Source: Cristatella mucedo (Eukaryota; Bryozoa; Phylactolaemata; Cristatellidae). Taken from it: 60,000 nt of DNA. The stretch is taken from contig WPIO01000062.1 in NCBI GenBank assembly GCA_009760855.2, positions 516,501 to 576,500 of the forward strand. The letters are read 5' to 3'. How positions within the stretch are numbered: the stretch's first letter is position 1; the number at the start of each line of letters is the position of its first letter. A program made the position numbers and the translations under genes. Positions 38,432-50,815 of the stretch are shown here, piece after piece. The notes under the pieces were generated by a model, which worked only from the letters and a program-made list of their open reading frames with translations, did no database searches and was not told the origin of the DNA.

Positions 38432-39045
38432 AATAATAGTAATAATAATAATAATACATTTACATTTGTATAGCGTCCTCAGAGAGCTGAATATCTCGCT
38501 AGGCACTTTACAGATGCTTCATATAAAGCATTCCACATGTTTTGTGGTAACATCCGCAAGCAGTAGGCATCCTGTAAACAGGTACATACACACCAAGGAC
38601 GAATCGCAAAGACCTCCACCCAAATGCAGTAATAAATAGGTGAGTTTTAAGCTTCTTTTTAAATGTCGCCGCGTCAGGGGATGTTTTGACGTGCGTTCCT
38701 GGCTTTGGTAGCATAGAAACTAAAGGCGTGGTCTCCAAGGGTTTTGAGGTTCGCACGAGGTTTGGCTAAACGTTTCGAGTCAGAACAGCGGGTTGTACGA
38801 TTATTCGCCTGGCTGGGGAGCAGTTCCGATAGGTAGGCTGGAGCCAGAGAATGAATGGACCTAAAAGTGAGTGACGGAACCTTGAAGTCAATGCACTGCT
38901 TGACTGGGAGCCAGTGCAGGTCGGCGAGAAGTGGTAGGATGTGGCAGTTGTGACGCTCGCGACAGATGAGCCTAGCTGCAGAGTTTCGCACCAAATTTAA
39001 GTGCCTGATTGCACAGGCCCGTAGACCATCAAGTAGTGCTTATAT
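38432..39045 (-). pseudogene. LINE family 1, 5'-truncated 3' copy
   Basis: On the minus strand it runs from CLIAQA..VRNSAARLICRERHNCHILPLLADLHWLPVK (blocks match copy A at 5290-5400) through the C terminus to the shared tail and an (ATT)n-like end at 38435-38455. A frameshift separates the last two blocks near 38740. Confidence 0.85.
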
Positions 39046-39840
39046 GCATGCTCTCTATGGCTCCGGAATGCGAAGTACCAGGTTAAGGGAATTGGCTTCC
39101 TATGAAGTGCGGATGTTATTGAGTACTGCCGTGGAATCTGGTATCGTTGACGTACCTGCTTTTACCGGTTCAGCAATTATGACTCCGGTTGCTCCACCAG
39201 AATTTGATCACGTGTCAGACAGGACTAGCATCTGCTATGTGACGTGTGGTTTTGACAAAAGAATTTATTTTAATAACCACTACACCACGATTGCAACAGT
39301 AGCAAGAGTGCGGGCCAAAGTTAGAGCTCCAGATGGTGAAGTCGGGAAACCTGATGCCCACTTAAGCGGCGGCGTCTATGAGTTTTATACAAGAGCATTT
39401 AAATGGCTGCAGGTAAGGCGCGAATGTCTGGTGTTAGTCATGAATGACGATAGAAAGAACGAGGTGAAAATTTGTATGAGCCTGTTATTGCTTGTGTGAA
39501 ATACTGTGATAACCCGAAATACTGTGATAACTATGATAACTTCAAAACTGCTGCTCTACTAACTACTGAGGTGAGTGGCTGGTCCTTTGATGTTGGTCGA
39601 GGTGCTTTGCTTTTCTACGCTCTACTACTGGTGACAGGGACTGCGCCGCTACGATCACTAAGACATTTGTCAACTCTTTGTGCTCGACGAGTGTCCTTTT
39701 TTCGGCAATGTGCAATGCGTAGAGATGTAATTGAGTCTATTGGGGGTCGCCCATTTCCGCTCGACCTCTCCTACTCAGTTACGCCGGACCCTAGCCGTGT
39801 GGCGCTCTCGGCGCTAACGCCGGTAGGTTTGTAGCTCGGT
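39046..39840 (+). pseudogene. Unidentified protein remnant in two frames
   Basis: A frame open from inside the LINE to 39499 and a second frame, shifted by one, open from about 39454 to 39834. Together they give about 260 codons that look protein-like (blocks YTTIATVARVRAKV, GVYEFYTRAFKWLQ, RPFPLDLSYSVTPDPS). The switch lies at about 39450-39470. A GTAAGG donor-like site follows the first block at 39412. There is no ATG-led full frame. I do not recognise it. Candidates are an endogenised viral protein, a host gene fragment or a transposon protein. Confidence 0.4.
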
Positions 39841-40374
39841 TTAAAAAAAATGGCGAACATTAGCCAGCTGTTTACTTCTCCTTGTGCTGTGTGCACTAAT
39901 CATGTTCTAGTGTTGAGATGTTTCACGTATCGTACGAGACAGGGTTGAAGCTAGCGGTGGTCTCCGGCCTTCAGCCGAGTCAAGCGCTCATAGCCTGAAT
40001 GTCACGGAAGCCAGGGATTCTGGGTAGGTAGGCGCTTCTTTGAAGCCCGATGCTCGATGGTAGCCGTCGGTGACCAAGATGGAGAGAACAGATAACTGCT
40101 GAGACGGCCGCGAAGGCACCCGGAACTCCTCTGTGGCACATTGCGTTAGAACCTGGAGTAAATACTCATGTCAAATGCACGATTTATTGTACAAAGCGAT
40201 AAGTCGTCCGCGTTCAGCTCCGGTTGTTCCGGTTGTTCCCTTTCCGTTCTCTCACTTTCTTATTCTTTCCTTCTTTCTATTCCCTATAGCCTATCGAGAA
40301 GTTATATTCAGAATCACTCCGAAGGCAGACCTCCAGTGACGTCAGACCCGTGCGTACCGGTTGTTGTTGTGCTA
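39841..40374. other. Unassigned, no gene seen
   Basis: Nothing beyond short frames. Confidence 0.45.
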
Positions 40375-41760
40375 ATTGCTCAAACCGTCGGAGTATACAG
40401 CGGCTGTTGATGAGCTGAGCTGCGGTCTTGCAGACATCAAGTCCTGGATGTGACAATGGAGCATAATTTCGCGTAGGGAAGCCCTCGACGCTCGCTGGAG
40501 ACAGTGACGTTGCGCTCTAACTTCGCGGCGCAGTAACGAAACGGCCGTCGGGCGCTCGCGATGCCTGTAAATCAACCGCGAGGAGCGCCCGCAGTTTACC
40601 AGATTATTCAGAAGATCGTCCTACAGCCAATCGTCGCATTGGATTCGCATCCTGGATCACTGAGCACAGCGGCTAGCTAAAAACCAATAGCTTGCTCGGT
40701 CGCTCTCACAGGGTTAGATAGCACGTACTCAGTATTGGCTGGGCGGCAACAAATACCAATGTACCCCATCGAGCAGAACATCTAATTTTGCTAGACGTGG
40801 CCGCTCGAGCTAGTCTTTAAATCCCAGACATTCAGTTTTAAGTTTCGTAACACAGTGACTTCTCTTCAGCTGGAGCTGTTGGCTTCCGGTTGATGAGCGG
40901 ACAAATGATAATAACTAAATAATCCATTTGCATAGCGCCCCGAGAGAACACAATCTGTATTCAGGCGCTTCACATACGCCACTGGAGACTGGAGTCGAGC
41001 CCACGACCTCGGTTCATAAAATGCAATCACCTTGACCTCGATCATTAAAGGCGAGCCCCTTAACCACCAGAGAATACATTCGTTCTGCTGACCCGCGAGG
41101 GGCTCGCGCCACGGCTGAGCTTATTCATGCCTAGCGGGACTGCAGCCGAGGCTTAACGTTATCGAGCCCTCATATCATATCAAGAAAACAAACGTTGGCC
41201 GCCAGCTCCTTTCGCTTAAAGACCGTTGGCGACCGAAGCGTCTGCTGTGCAGGTCCTCGACTGTTTGGGGGGGGGGGAGTGATACGATGTAGTCTAGTTA
41301 TGCCGGCAGCCAAGGAGTCTTTATAGGCCGATCCACGCGCCAGAGCCAGACTGGATGCCACTGCTTGCGGTGACAGCCACCCGAGCGCCTAATCTTGAGA
41401 CGCAGCCTTCCAAAAAGGCTTGTGCGAAGGTCTCAGCAGACACGTCGGACTCAGGCGCGTGGCCTGCGGCTATCTCTCTCTCTAGAAACAGCCCCTAGAG
41501 GTTAGGAGGTACCCAAAACGTCTTGACGGAGCCACCTTGCCCACAATGTCGACGCGGACATATTTGAAGCGTCTCTTCTGCTGCCGGTTCCGGCACTATT
41601 TCCTGCCGTTTTGTGGCGCTACTTGCGCGCTGCTCACCTCCTTGACTGCCATCTTGACTCCGCTATTTTCGTCACTTTGTCTTTGCTGAGTGAGATTATG
41701 TCTGTTGGCTACCGCATGCTTACGAGAAGTAGCCTAAGCATTGAGTGCTAAATGAGAACC
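40375..41760 (+). pseudogene. LINE family 2, heavily decayed copy with a nested SINE1
   Basis: Scattered blocks in the right order: CAAACCGTCGGAGTATACAG to TCCTGGATGTG (40380-40453), GTGGCCGCTCGAGCTAGTC (40797), CTTCCGGTTGATGAGCGG (40884), CCTTTCGCTTAAAGACCGTTGGCGACCGAAG (41207-41240) and GTTGGCTACCGCATGC (41704). Each matches copy D or E at nucleotide level. Large parts are deleted. Confidence 0.65.
40912..41078 (-). mobile_element. SINE1 copy nested in a decayed LINE
   Basis: On plus: AATCCATTTGCATAGCGCCCCGAGAGAACAC (tail), GAGCCCACGACCTC (B box) and CCTTAACCACCAGAG (A box). Confidence 0.8.
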
Positions 41761-42901
41761 CACTAGTGCAGTACCGACATGGATTTTCTTTAGCTTTATG
41801 TAGTTTCTAACGGAGATGCTGCACATAATTGGAGCGTCTTGGCAAATGCCCGCAGAGAGTTGCCTCTCTCAAAGATTAATTTGAGAGAGTTGCACAAACC
41901 GTGGGAGGCTGGAGCCGCAAGCTGTCGCAGTTGAGACTCGTGGAAAGCTTCTGCCGTCGCTTGTTGTACAAACATCAGCAGGGCTTATTGTATGCAGAGT
42001 TCCAATAGTGTCTAATAGTTTCGAGAAAGGCGGGTGAATCACTTTTAGCTTCAAAGGGTCTACGCATTGCCTCAGGCACACCAAGGACTTCGAAAAAGTG
42101 CTGTCTGCATGACGGACGAACGCCCGTGCCCCCCAGTCAAGCTAGAAAATTGACCAAGGAAGCACGGAGCACCCACGCAGCCAGTGGAGTGCTTTTTCAA
42201 AGATATCATGCTTACGGAAATTGTTTCTTTGAAATTGAACTCGTGGGCACAAGAGCATTTTCGCGGCGGCCGATAGGCGCCTCTGCAGGTGTTTGTTTAA
42301 GGCAATGGTGTCTCGCGCGCCTGCAGGCGATGGAGTTTTTTCAAAGCAAAGACCAAGGCTTTTAAAACGTGCTGGAATATTGCTACGCCCCACCCCACAT
42401 TGTGCATTAACACGATTTGAGCGCCTGATACTATTGGGTATTGTGTCGTACAGTATATAAAACCCAACAGCAAGTGCTGCCGACGATACTCGGTTTCCAT
42501 TTTGTCGCATGACAGCCATGAGATTAGAAATCGAACTAAAAACGGTGAAAGTCTGCATTTGCTAAAAGGAATGCCAGGCAGCTCAAAAGCAGACCAGCCG
42601 CAGTGATTGTTGTCAACGCCTCTGTAGTCCACTCTAGACAAGTACGTGTATTGCACCCCCCCCCACCCGAACGTGAGCTAAATACTGGCTTCTTCGCGTG
42701 CGCCTTGGTACCGCCTCAGTGCAATCGAAACTTCCTCAATGACTGTCGCATGTACGTGTGTGAGACATTAGAAGAATACTTAAATGATGGAAAGAAAGAA
42801 ATTGGTCATACATCTAACGAGTTGCTTTTGGCTACGGTTGAGACCAATCCAAATTTGTATGCAATCGGTTGAGACAGAAATCTGATGTACTTGCTTCCAA
42901 G

Positions 42902-42902
<1 letters not shown>
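41761..42902. other. Unassigned, no gene seen
   Basis: Short overlapping frames. A TATATAAAA stretch lies at about 42455 without a following gene. Confidence 0.45.

Positions 42903-42994
<92 letters not shown>
42903..42994. repeat. (CT)n microsatellite
   Basis: About 45 uninterrupted CT units. Confidence 0.97.
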
Positions 42995-42997
<3 letters not shown>

Positions 42998-43501
42998 CAA
43001 TTAGAGCTCTGCCGACATAAATTTGGAAATAATACCGGAATCTACAATCGAGTCTTTCACGTGTTGATCTGATTGCGTGATGATCGGTCAATTAATGAGA
43101 AACGGCTTTAACTTGCTGCTATCTTGGCATGTAGATGAAGCTCTTCCAAAAAAATCTCGTGGAAATTGTAGTAAGGCGCGGGCAAAAATTGACACCCATT
43201 TGTACATCTAGCCCAGCCTGCACATAAGAAATTTCAGCAAATACGGAGCGTAATGAGTCAGGTAATATCTACACGGTAAGTAGTAATACCATGTTTTCAC
43301 ATAGTAATTATAATAGCCAGCCGCTTTGCTCAAATTACCTTCTCACCGTAGGAAGCTTGCTTCGTAGTGTGACAATCTCTTGAGGTTGTCGGGCACGAAT
43401 CGCTGCCAACTAAAAATTTAGAAATGCTGAACGACCTAGGGTCGGCACCACTCAATTACATTATTTCCTTCTGTAGCTAAATTCATCATTATAATCTGAT
43501 A

Positions 43502-43527
43502 TTATATATATATATATATATATATAC

Positions 43528-43575
<48 letters not shown>

Positions 43576-43577
43576 AT
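43502..43577. repeat. (AT)n/(TATACA)n microsatellite
   Basis: AT repeat with ACAT and GTATG interruptions. Confidence 0.95.
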
Positions 43578-43807
43578 CCTAGTGCACGATTGAATTTCGT
43601 GCGGATATCCTCGTGCACGACTTGGAGTCCACGATCTGGGTCGGATGAGGTGTGCGCGCCTAGCTGAGATGAATACTGAAGGCTAGCGCTTCCAAGGACG
43701 TACGGACCAACTACCGGCTCGGCAGGTGTTCTCTTATCCAACATCCGCCTACCTGACGAGCCGACCTCGTCCGTCGTGTTCTCACTTCGAGTTCGCGTAG
43801 CCAAATG

Positions 43808-44002
<195 letters not shown>

Positions 44003-45881
44003 AATCGCTGAGCGCTGGATGAACTGAGCAGATCAGGTCAAGGATAGCACGGATCGATGTGTAGCCGAAGCCGCCGTGTAGCGAGGAAGGAAGCGGAGGA
44101 GTGCATTGAGCTTCAATGAGGAAAGCGGCCGAGAGCTCTAGAGACAAGCCAAGCCTGCTGCGGCACGCCCCATATCCAGTCGCTCTTTCTACCAAATGAA
44201 ACCCGCCAGAATGCCAGACGTCCACGGCCGGCGCGGCTATTGTCTATCGCTATCGGGTGGGCTGCTGCTGCACACATAATAATACTAATGCACATCGTCA
44301 AGAAAGCGTTCAGTCGGAGGCCGAAGCATGGCTGGCGCTCTGCAAGTAGGATAGAAGAACCTAGTGATGCACATGCAGATTCTACCCCACCCATGTTCAC
44401 AGACAGCCAAGAGCCCGCCGCACGAGCCGGTCATATTAACTTGAGGCGAGTTGGGACCATTGCAAGCAGCCCACGCGGCATGTACCGGTTGTAGCTAGCG
44501 CAGTGGTCGCCAATAATACGGGAGAGCGGTGGCATGTGCTGGACAACGATGGCAATTCACTCCACGTTCGAAAAGAAGTATCTCTCAATGAGCTTGCTGA
44601 ACTGGCGCTCGTCCTCGGTCAGTGTCCTCCACCCTCCTCGTTAAGGTCACGCCACACTGTCCTTCCTGCCGCCCAGCAGACTCGCCGAACTATAACCTCA
44701 GATCGTGCTACATACACTTGGCTGGCATCAAAATAGAGTTGCTGTAAATAAAGTGAGTCCGAGGTCAAATTTGCGATGTCCCCACACCTACGCACGAAAA
44801 CGCGTTGAATACTGAGATCAGAAGTCGCGTCAAACTTCATGTTTGTATAACTCGGTCGCACAATCCTGGACCTTTGCTTCCACGAGAAGGCTAACTCTCT
44901 CATCAGCAACTAATGCTGTGATACGCCACTTTGGAGCACCGGTGGCTACATTGTTGTCAGCTTTGACGGCGGCATCTGGTAAAACCCGTATGAAGAAATT
45001 GGTGTGTTTTCGGGGGATTGCTAGCCGTTCGAGAGGGATTATGAGGATATTTTAATAACTGCGGCTATGAAAGCACAGGCATTTCGTGCCGGTGTGTTGG
45101 AGTAGCTTTTTTTAAGTGCCAATGAAGCGTCTGCGGAAAGACTCCAATAGACCCAGTCTAGATACTTTTTGCGAGCCCACTCAGCTGTAAAGCTCCAACC
45201 ACGAGAAGAGAAGTCGCTTGCTTCTCACAAAGTTGCTCCTCCTCTAATGGCTGCTCTTTATGCTCAGCCAGCCAAAGCCCTAGCGAGCCCCCTAAGAAAG
45301 GCAGTCCTTTAGCACGTAGTGCATGCGGGGTGACAGCGGTTTAGGCTCTACTTGCCGAGTTATATAAGTGATTCTGTTAAATCAGCCGACCTTTGCGTTT
45401 TGCATTCGGCTGGCATGATGACTCAGTGATCAATGAGGCCCAGAAGAAAACAGCTGGCAACCAAGCTCATTTCTATTGAAGTCGTAACTTTGATTCTGGC
45501 TGGTTAGCTACGTTTCTGAGACAACCCCTGCAAGTTTTAAATTGGATCAGTCAATGCGGTCTGATCATAGCAGGGTGTAAAACCGGCAGCTTTTCGTGCG
45601 GATCGTTATATCAAAATCAGCTGCCATCAGATCCGCACCAAAGACCTTGCCTTTCGCGTTTGCGATCTAACCACCGACCACCTCCTGGGTATCCAACCTT
45701 CTTTATGTAAAACTTGGATTCGACGAATTACCGCAATCCACAGTAAGTATTGCCAAGCTCAATTGGTGCGATGATATTTTAGTACACGTTCGAATCTATC
45801 TGACCACCAAAGGCATCAAGAAGCTAGCGTGCTGTGGCTGAGCACCGACACACAATCAGACCACACGAAGGTAGGCTTAAC
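44003..45881. other. Unassigned; may include the lost 5' part of the hAT element
   Basis: No gene seen. The hAT pseudogene that follows lacks an obvious N terminus, which could be hidden here in decayed form. Confidence 0.4.
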
Positions 45882-46095
45882 TGGCTATGCTACGCAGCAG
45901 TCATGTCTGGCCACTTATCAAGTGTCCAAAAGAGAATACTGTCCAAAAATGAGAAGGCAATTTGAGTACACTGTGATAGCCACATCTTGAACCTGGCAGG
46001 AGTTCATGCTGCAAGTCAAGATTCCGTCGTCATTACTTTTTTTGGAACAATAGAGAGCACCTACTTGTTCTTTTTAAGATCAACTCTGAGGTGGG

Positions 46096-46461
46096 TGCTG
46101 CATGGTTTTCATGGCACACAGAACGCCAGCCGATGACCAACACCAACAGTTTATTATACGACGCACTGAGCGGAGGGAAGCATGACTTCCTTCGCCCCTC
46201 TCCCCACTCGCATCCCCACCATCGACCACGGCTGTGCATTGGCTGACCCCGATGATTCATCCAAGGCGGACCACAGCTGTGCATCGGCCAACCCTGATGG
46301 TGAATCCACCATATGTTCACCAGCGGGTTACCGGCGTGTGTCCACGCCACATCACAGGCGGACCGCAGCTGTGCACCGGCCTCTCTCGATGATGCTCCCA
46401 ACAGCTGTTCACCAGTGGTTTAGCAGAGGAGCAGTACAGGTCTTCTTATAATCAAACCAAA
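46096..46461 (-). mobile_element. Solo LTR, copy 2, inside the hAT remnant
   Basis: Same element as 10412-10725, flanked by GTGGG at 46091-46095 and 46462-46466. The minus strand carries TATAATAAAC (poly(A) signal) near its 3' end. Shared blocks include ACAGGCGGACCGCAGCTGTG. It starts TG, but its other end has decayed (CAAACCAAA versus CAAACTACA in copy 1). Confidence 0.75.
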
Positions 46462-46582
46462 GTGGGAAGAACTCAAGGAAGTCTTAGTCGTCATAGTCGA
46501 ACGTGACTCTGCAACAAGGTGGAGTGCAAGAGTGGAGGCGATGAAAGCTATCAATGATGGACCGAATAACATTGTAAGTCTT

Positions 46583-47428
46583 GGTGATGCTATTGCGCGA
46601 CCTTCTCCACGTGCTCAAAATTTAGGAGTCGTGTTCGACAGCTGCCTCAATTTCAAAAGCTTCATTCAGAAGACTGCCTCTACAGCTAGCCATCACATCC
46701 GATCCCTATCCAAGACTAGGAGCTGTCTCCCACAGTCGCTTGTAAAAAATTTAACTAGCTCTTTAGTTTTGTCTCGGCTTGATTATTGTAATTCCCTTTT
46801 GGCTGGGCTGCCAAAGAAAGCTATTATGCCACTACAGCGGACTATGAATGTGGCTGCAAGGCTAGTCTTCAAGTCCCAGCGGTTTGAGCACATGTCTCCT
46901 TGCTGAAAGAGCTAAGACGGTTGCCGGTTGAGCAAAGGATACAGAGCAAAGTTCTTACGCTGACCCACAAGGCCCGCCACGGCTTGGCTCCTTCGTACCT
47001 AGCTGAACTGCTGCATCAGTTTCAGCCTATTCGCGCCCTCGGGTCCTGTGTAGACAATAAATTAGCTGTCCCATTCCTCCGCTTAAAGACAGTTGGCGAC
47101 AGAAGCTTTAGCTCTGCATGTCCTAGACTGTGGAAATCGCTTCCACAATTCTTACGCAACAACAACTACTCTCCAACTGCCGACTTTGGCACATCCTTTT
47201 CAGCGGTCCTGAGCTGCTACTTCTATGCTACTCACTACCTCAACTGCTCTCCTAACTCTGCTATGCTTCCCACTTTCTCTTTGTTGCGTGAGACGAAGTC
47301 TGTTGGCTACCGAATGCGTACCGAAAGCTGCTTAGGCTGTGAGTGCGCTATACAAAACTCTCCTTCGTCACACCCACGTGGTCTTTATGATTTTGTGGAG
47401 TTACAGACGGAGATAAATTACATTACAT
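46583..47428 (+). pseudogene. LINE family 2, copy E, with 8-bp target duplication
   Basis: 5'-truncated. It covers the region after YADD (RPSPRAQNLGVVFDSCLNFKSF at the start) to the 3' end, finishing in TTACATTACAT. TAAGTCTT flanks it at 46575-46582 and 47429-47436. One frameshift or stop at about 46905 separates two open parts (46532-46906 and 46900 onward). It is a young insertion relative to its hAT target. Confidence 0.9.
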
Positions 47429-48539
47429 TAAGTCTTTTGGAGCAAGTGTCTGAAGACATGAGTGGAATGATTGAAACAAGATGTGAAGCAGGCAGTCTCC
47501 AACATTGTATTTTAAACTTTAACTTTATGGCTGTGTTGCTATTTTGGTACTTCATCTTGAGAAATATTGACAGCGTTCAGGAAAGACTGTAGGATCCAAG
47601 AAAAACTTCAAAGATGCCTTTTTTATCACCACTCTCTTGAGATTTTGATTTGTCAAGACTTCGAGAAGACCTGTGCCAAGAATCCCTACTAGATGCCAAA
47701 AAGATGTGATTTGTCGAGACCTGCAGTTGACCGAAGAATCCGCCGAAGGATACAGATGTCTGAAGAAATCTCTCAAGACGTTGCTCTCTCGCCAGTGGAA
47801 GAGATTTCAAGAATAATGAAGGACAGCTATCACCGATAAGAAATTACGACTGGGTTTTCCCGGCTCGTAGATCTTGATGCCAAATTCGGTTTCTTGTTTT
47901 AAGTTAAGAAGCTTTCGAAGACACTTGACCAAACCAAACTCCGTCAACAATATCAAGACCTTGGAGGCTTCTATTGCTCAAACGTTGATGGGACAGAGTT
48001 TTACAACAAAATATGCGACTTTAAAATGCTTGTTGCTACTCGTCAAGACTCGGCATTAAAACAGCACTAGAACTCATGTCTTTAGTTACACCTTACGGAG
48101 AAGATGTATTTCCTAACTTGAGAGTCACCTTGCAAGTTTTTCTCACCACAGCTGTATCAGTTGCCTGTTGCGAACGTTTCTTTCAGCAAGCTGAAGATAA
48201 CCCTGTCCCATCTGAGAACATCAATGGGGCAAGATCGACTCTCTGATTTGGCCTTGTTAAGCACAGGGAAAGAAATATTGGACAATATCGAATTTCAAAC
48301 CGCAATAGACCAGTTTGGTACGTTCAAGGCAAGAAAGTTAACGTTGGTCGAAGCTCTGATAGCTAACTTGTACCTATAATACGGTTAACACTTTTCTAAA
48401 GTTAATACAACTTTCTTGACTCAATAAGTCTGCAGGCGTGTTTTCGCATTTTGTTTCTGCTGTGGGGGTATGTTGCAGCAATTTTTAACACGGTGTGGGG
48501 CGCCATTAGTAGCTTTGTCTCCGGGCACCGAAAGGTCTC

Positions 48540-49650
48540 ACTGATTGATTCAGTTTACTTAGAAATGTTACATGCAACGAACAATAGAGCTTAGGGCAGC
48601 CAATGTCCGGTCGATTGCCTGCAAATCTCTGGCTCAAGCCACTGCCTTCGAATGCCACGGATTGCCAGAGATTATGCGTTTGCAATCAATGAAAACCCCG
48701 TGGTTACAATTTAAACACAACACGCTGTAATACAAAAGGAAAATTGTAGCTTCACCCAATCACATTCTGTCAATTTGCGGGAGGGGGATCGTGATGGATT
48801 GCCGCATTGGCCAGGTTTGTAGATGTCGACTTCCAACCATTGCTCAATGGATTAAAATTTCACTAGCACTTTAAGCACAGCTCGCTTTAAAGTGCGAGAA
48901 AAATTGGTTTCACAGTAACTCTGGTTGATTTTCGACTGCTCCTAATAGATTGTGATGTCAGCCCCAGTATTTGCTTTCAATTGCTACGCATGGCCTGAGA
49001 TTGTAGTCCGCAATTAGTAAAAGTTATGTGATTGTATTTTAAACGCAGTGTTCTGTAATACGAAAGGAAAGTTGGAGCTTCGTCAATAAACTGTATGCCA
49101 ATTTATGAGAGATCATTATGGAGTGCCGTTTTGCCTGTGCTATTTCTTTCGATTGCCATTCATTGCCCGAGATGGTACGTGCACAATGGATTACAATTAA
49201 ATGGTTGTACTTTAAGCACAGTTTGCTGTAGTGTGCAATTTAAACTAGAGCGTCGTAAACTCAATTTTCTAATCGTCTTCCAATTGATGGAATAGATTAT
49301 GGCTTTGGGCACCTGCCATTGCTGCTGATCACAACAAATTGCCCAAGCTTGTTCGCGAATGGATTGAAATGATGCCTTGCACCTAAACACAGTTCTCTGT
49401 CATGTGCAAGGAAAGCTGGAGCTTTGCACAGCCAATGTCCGATTAATTTGCGTGAGATTGTAGCTCATTGTGATTTTGACCCCATTCTTGGCTGTCGATT
49501 GACGTGCATTGCGTGACAACCACTCAGGTACGGGATAGTTTGAAACTTTTGAATTCTCTTTATTTTTGGAATCTCTTTAAACAGAGAAATTGTATTTACT
49601 CTGAAAACTGGAGCCCCTTGAAGTCGATATCTGATCGTTCTGAGGTGGAC
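48540..49650. repeat. Degenerate tandem array, period about 160-175 bp
   Basis: A marker block like TTTAAACACAGTTTGCTGTAATGTGC recurs at about 48710, 48871, 49039, 49212, 49383 and 49577. Between markers a GGAAAGTTGGAGCTTC block and an ATTGCC..TTGCCCGAGAT block recur in the same order. Roughly six to seven units, strongly diverged. No terminal repeats or coding sequence are visible. Confidence 0.7.
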
Positions 49651-49707
49651 TAAAGTGAATTGGTGTGGATTTCGGTACATGCCAGTGTCTTTGCAGCCTA
49701 TTCGGTG

Positions 49708-49881
49708 AGCCGTAATGGCTCAGTAGGTAAGGCTGTTGCTTTTCGCGACCTCGGCCCTGAGGTCGTGGGTTCGAATCCTAAAGTGGGCGATCATTTATCG
49801 CAACTGCAAGCGGTTGTGATAGCCGTAAAGGCACTTCTGTCGCTATTTTAAAAGAGGCTGTTAAATCAGCTAGTATTTATT
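49708..49881 (+). mobile_element. SINE2 copy, best preserved
   Basis: A box TGGCTCAGTAGGTAAGG and B box GTGGGTTCGAATCC are near consensus for a tRNA gene promoter. The body AAGCGGTTGTGATAGCCGTAAAGG and 3' end GTTAAATCAGCTAGTATT are shared with the other copies. Its tail differs from the SINE1/LINE family 1 tail, so its LINE partner is unknown. Confidence 0.9.
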
Positions 49882-50007
49882 TTGGGATGAGAAGGCGTGA
49901 GCGAAGTGACGCTGAATTTGGTGATGATTTACTGAAATATTCACTAGAAATTGGAGCCTCAGCCACCGATTTCGTGTCTTTTTATAGCTTAATAAGTGGA
50001 TTGCGGT

Positions 50008-50815
50008 ATGATAATTATTTGCATAGCACCCTTAAGGAACTTAATCTCTTTTTAGGCATTTTACATTTGCTGCAAAGAAAACATGACCGAATGCTTAATG
50101 GTACCATGCTCAAGGACAAGCATAGCATGGTTAGAGGTGACTTGCACAGGGTCAGCATGCAAGTATGGCTAGTGGTAGCATGCTCAGTGTCAGCGTGCAT
50201 AAGCAATCAAAAGACGATTCACACTGACCCACAAAATGCTGCGATATATAGACGGGTTTTTAGCTTTACTGTTTGAATGTCATCACGTCAGGTGATGTCT
50301 TGACGCCAGGCGGAAGTGAGTTCCAGGCTTTGGGAACATACATACTAAAGGCACGGTCTCCAAAACATTCGAGGTTAGTACACGGTGTAAGTAAACTATT
50401 AAATTTGCAACAGTGGGTGGTACGATGCTTAGCTTGGTGGGGAGTAGTTCTGATAGGTATGCTGGAGCCAAAGAATGAAGGGACCTATAGGTGAGTGACA
50501 ACATTGGGATGCACTGCTAGACTAGAAGCCAGTGCAGGACGGCGAGAAGTGGTGTGACGTGGCAACTGCAATGCTCACGACAGACAAGCCTAGCTGCCGA
50601 GTTTTATACCAGCTGTAAGTGCCCGATTGCTCAGGCCGGTAGACCAGCAAGCAGTGAATTACAGAAGTCGAGACAGGATGTCACAAATGCATGGGCCAGT
50701 TCAGATGCAGTATCGCTGTCTAAGCAAGCCCGAATTTCAGCAATGCCATGTAGCTGAAAGTAGGCAGACTTGACTGTGGAGCTGATGGGGTCATCTAGTG
50801 AAAGGTAACTCATTT
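50008..50815 (-). pseudogene. LINE family 1, 5'-truncated copy
   Basis: Minus strand: from the SLDDPISSTVKSAYFQLH block at about 50810 down to the shared tail at 50010-50090. Stops interrupt the frame near 50510. Confidence 0.85.

Larger units (their letters stand above)
45882..48380 (+). pseudogene. hAT transposase remnant, split by two later insertions
   Basis: Three pieces in order: 45882-46095, 46467-46582 and 47437-48380. The first contains CDSHILNLAGVHAASQDS (with one TGA before it). The second has WEELKEVLVV and SATRWSARVEA. The third has ILRNIDSVQERL and the C-terminal dimerisation region (SVACCERFF, then SKLKITLSHLRTSM after a frameshift at about 48178). These blocks are typical of TTF/ZMYM-like hAT transposases. 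Stops are frequent from about 47590 to 48060. Without the solo LTR and the LINE the first two pieces read on in one frame. N terminus and terminal repeats not found. Confidence 0.8.

Noticed and set aside
49708-49785. Possible tRNA gene (good A and B boxes)
   Set aside because: The boxes belong to a SINE2 with a shared non-tRNA body and 3' end. No acceptor-stem pairing was seen, and the same unit recurs at several other sites.
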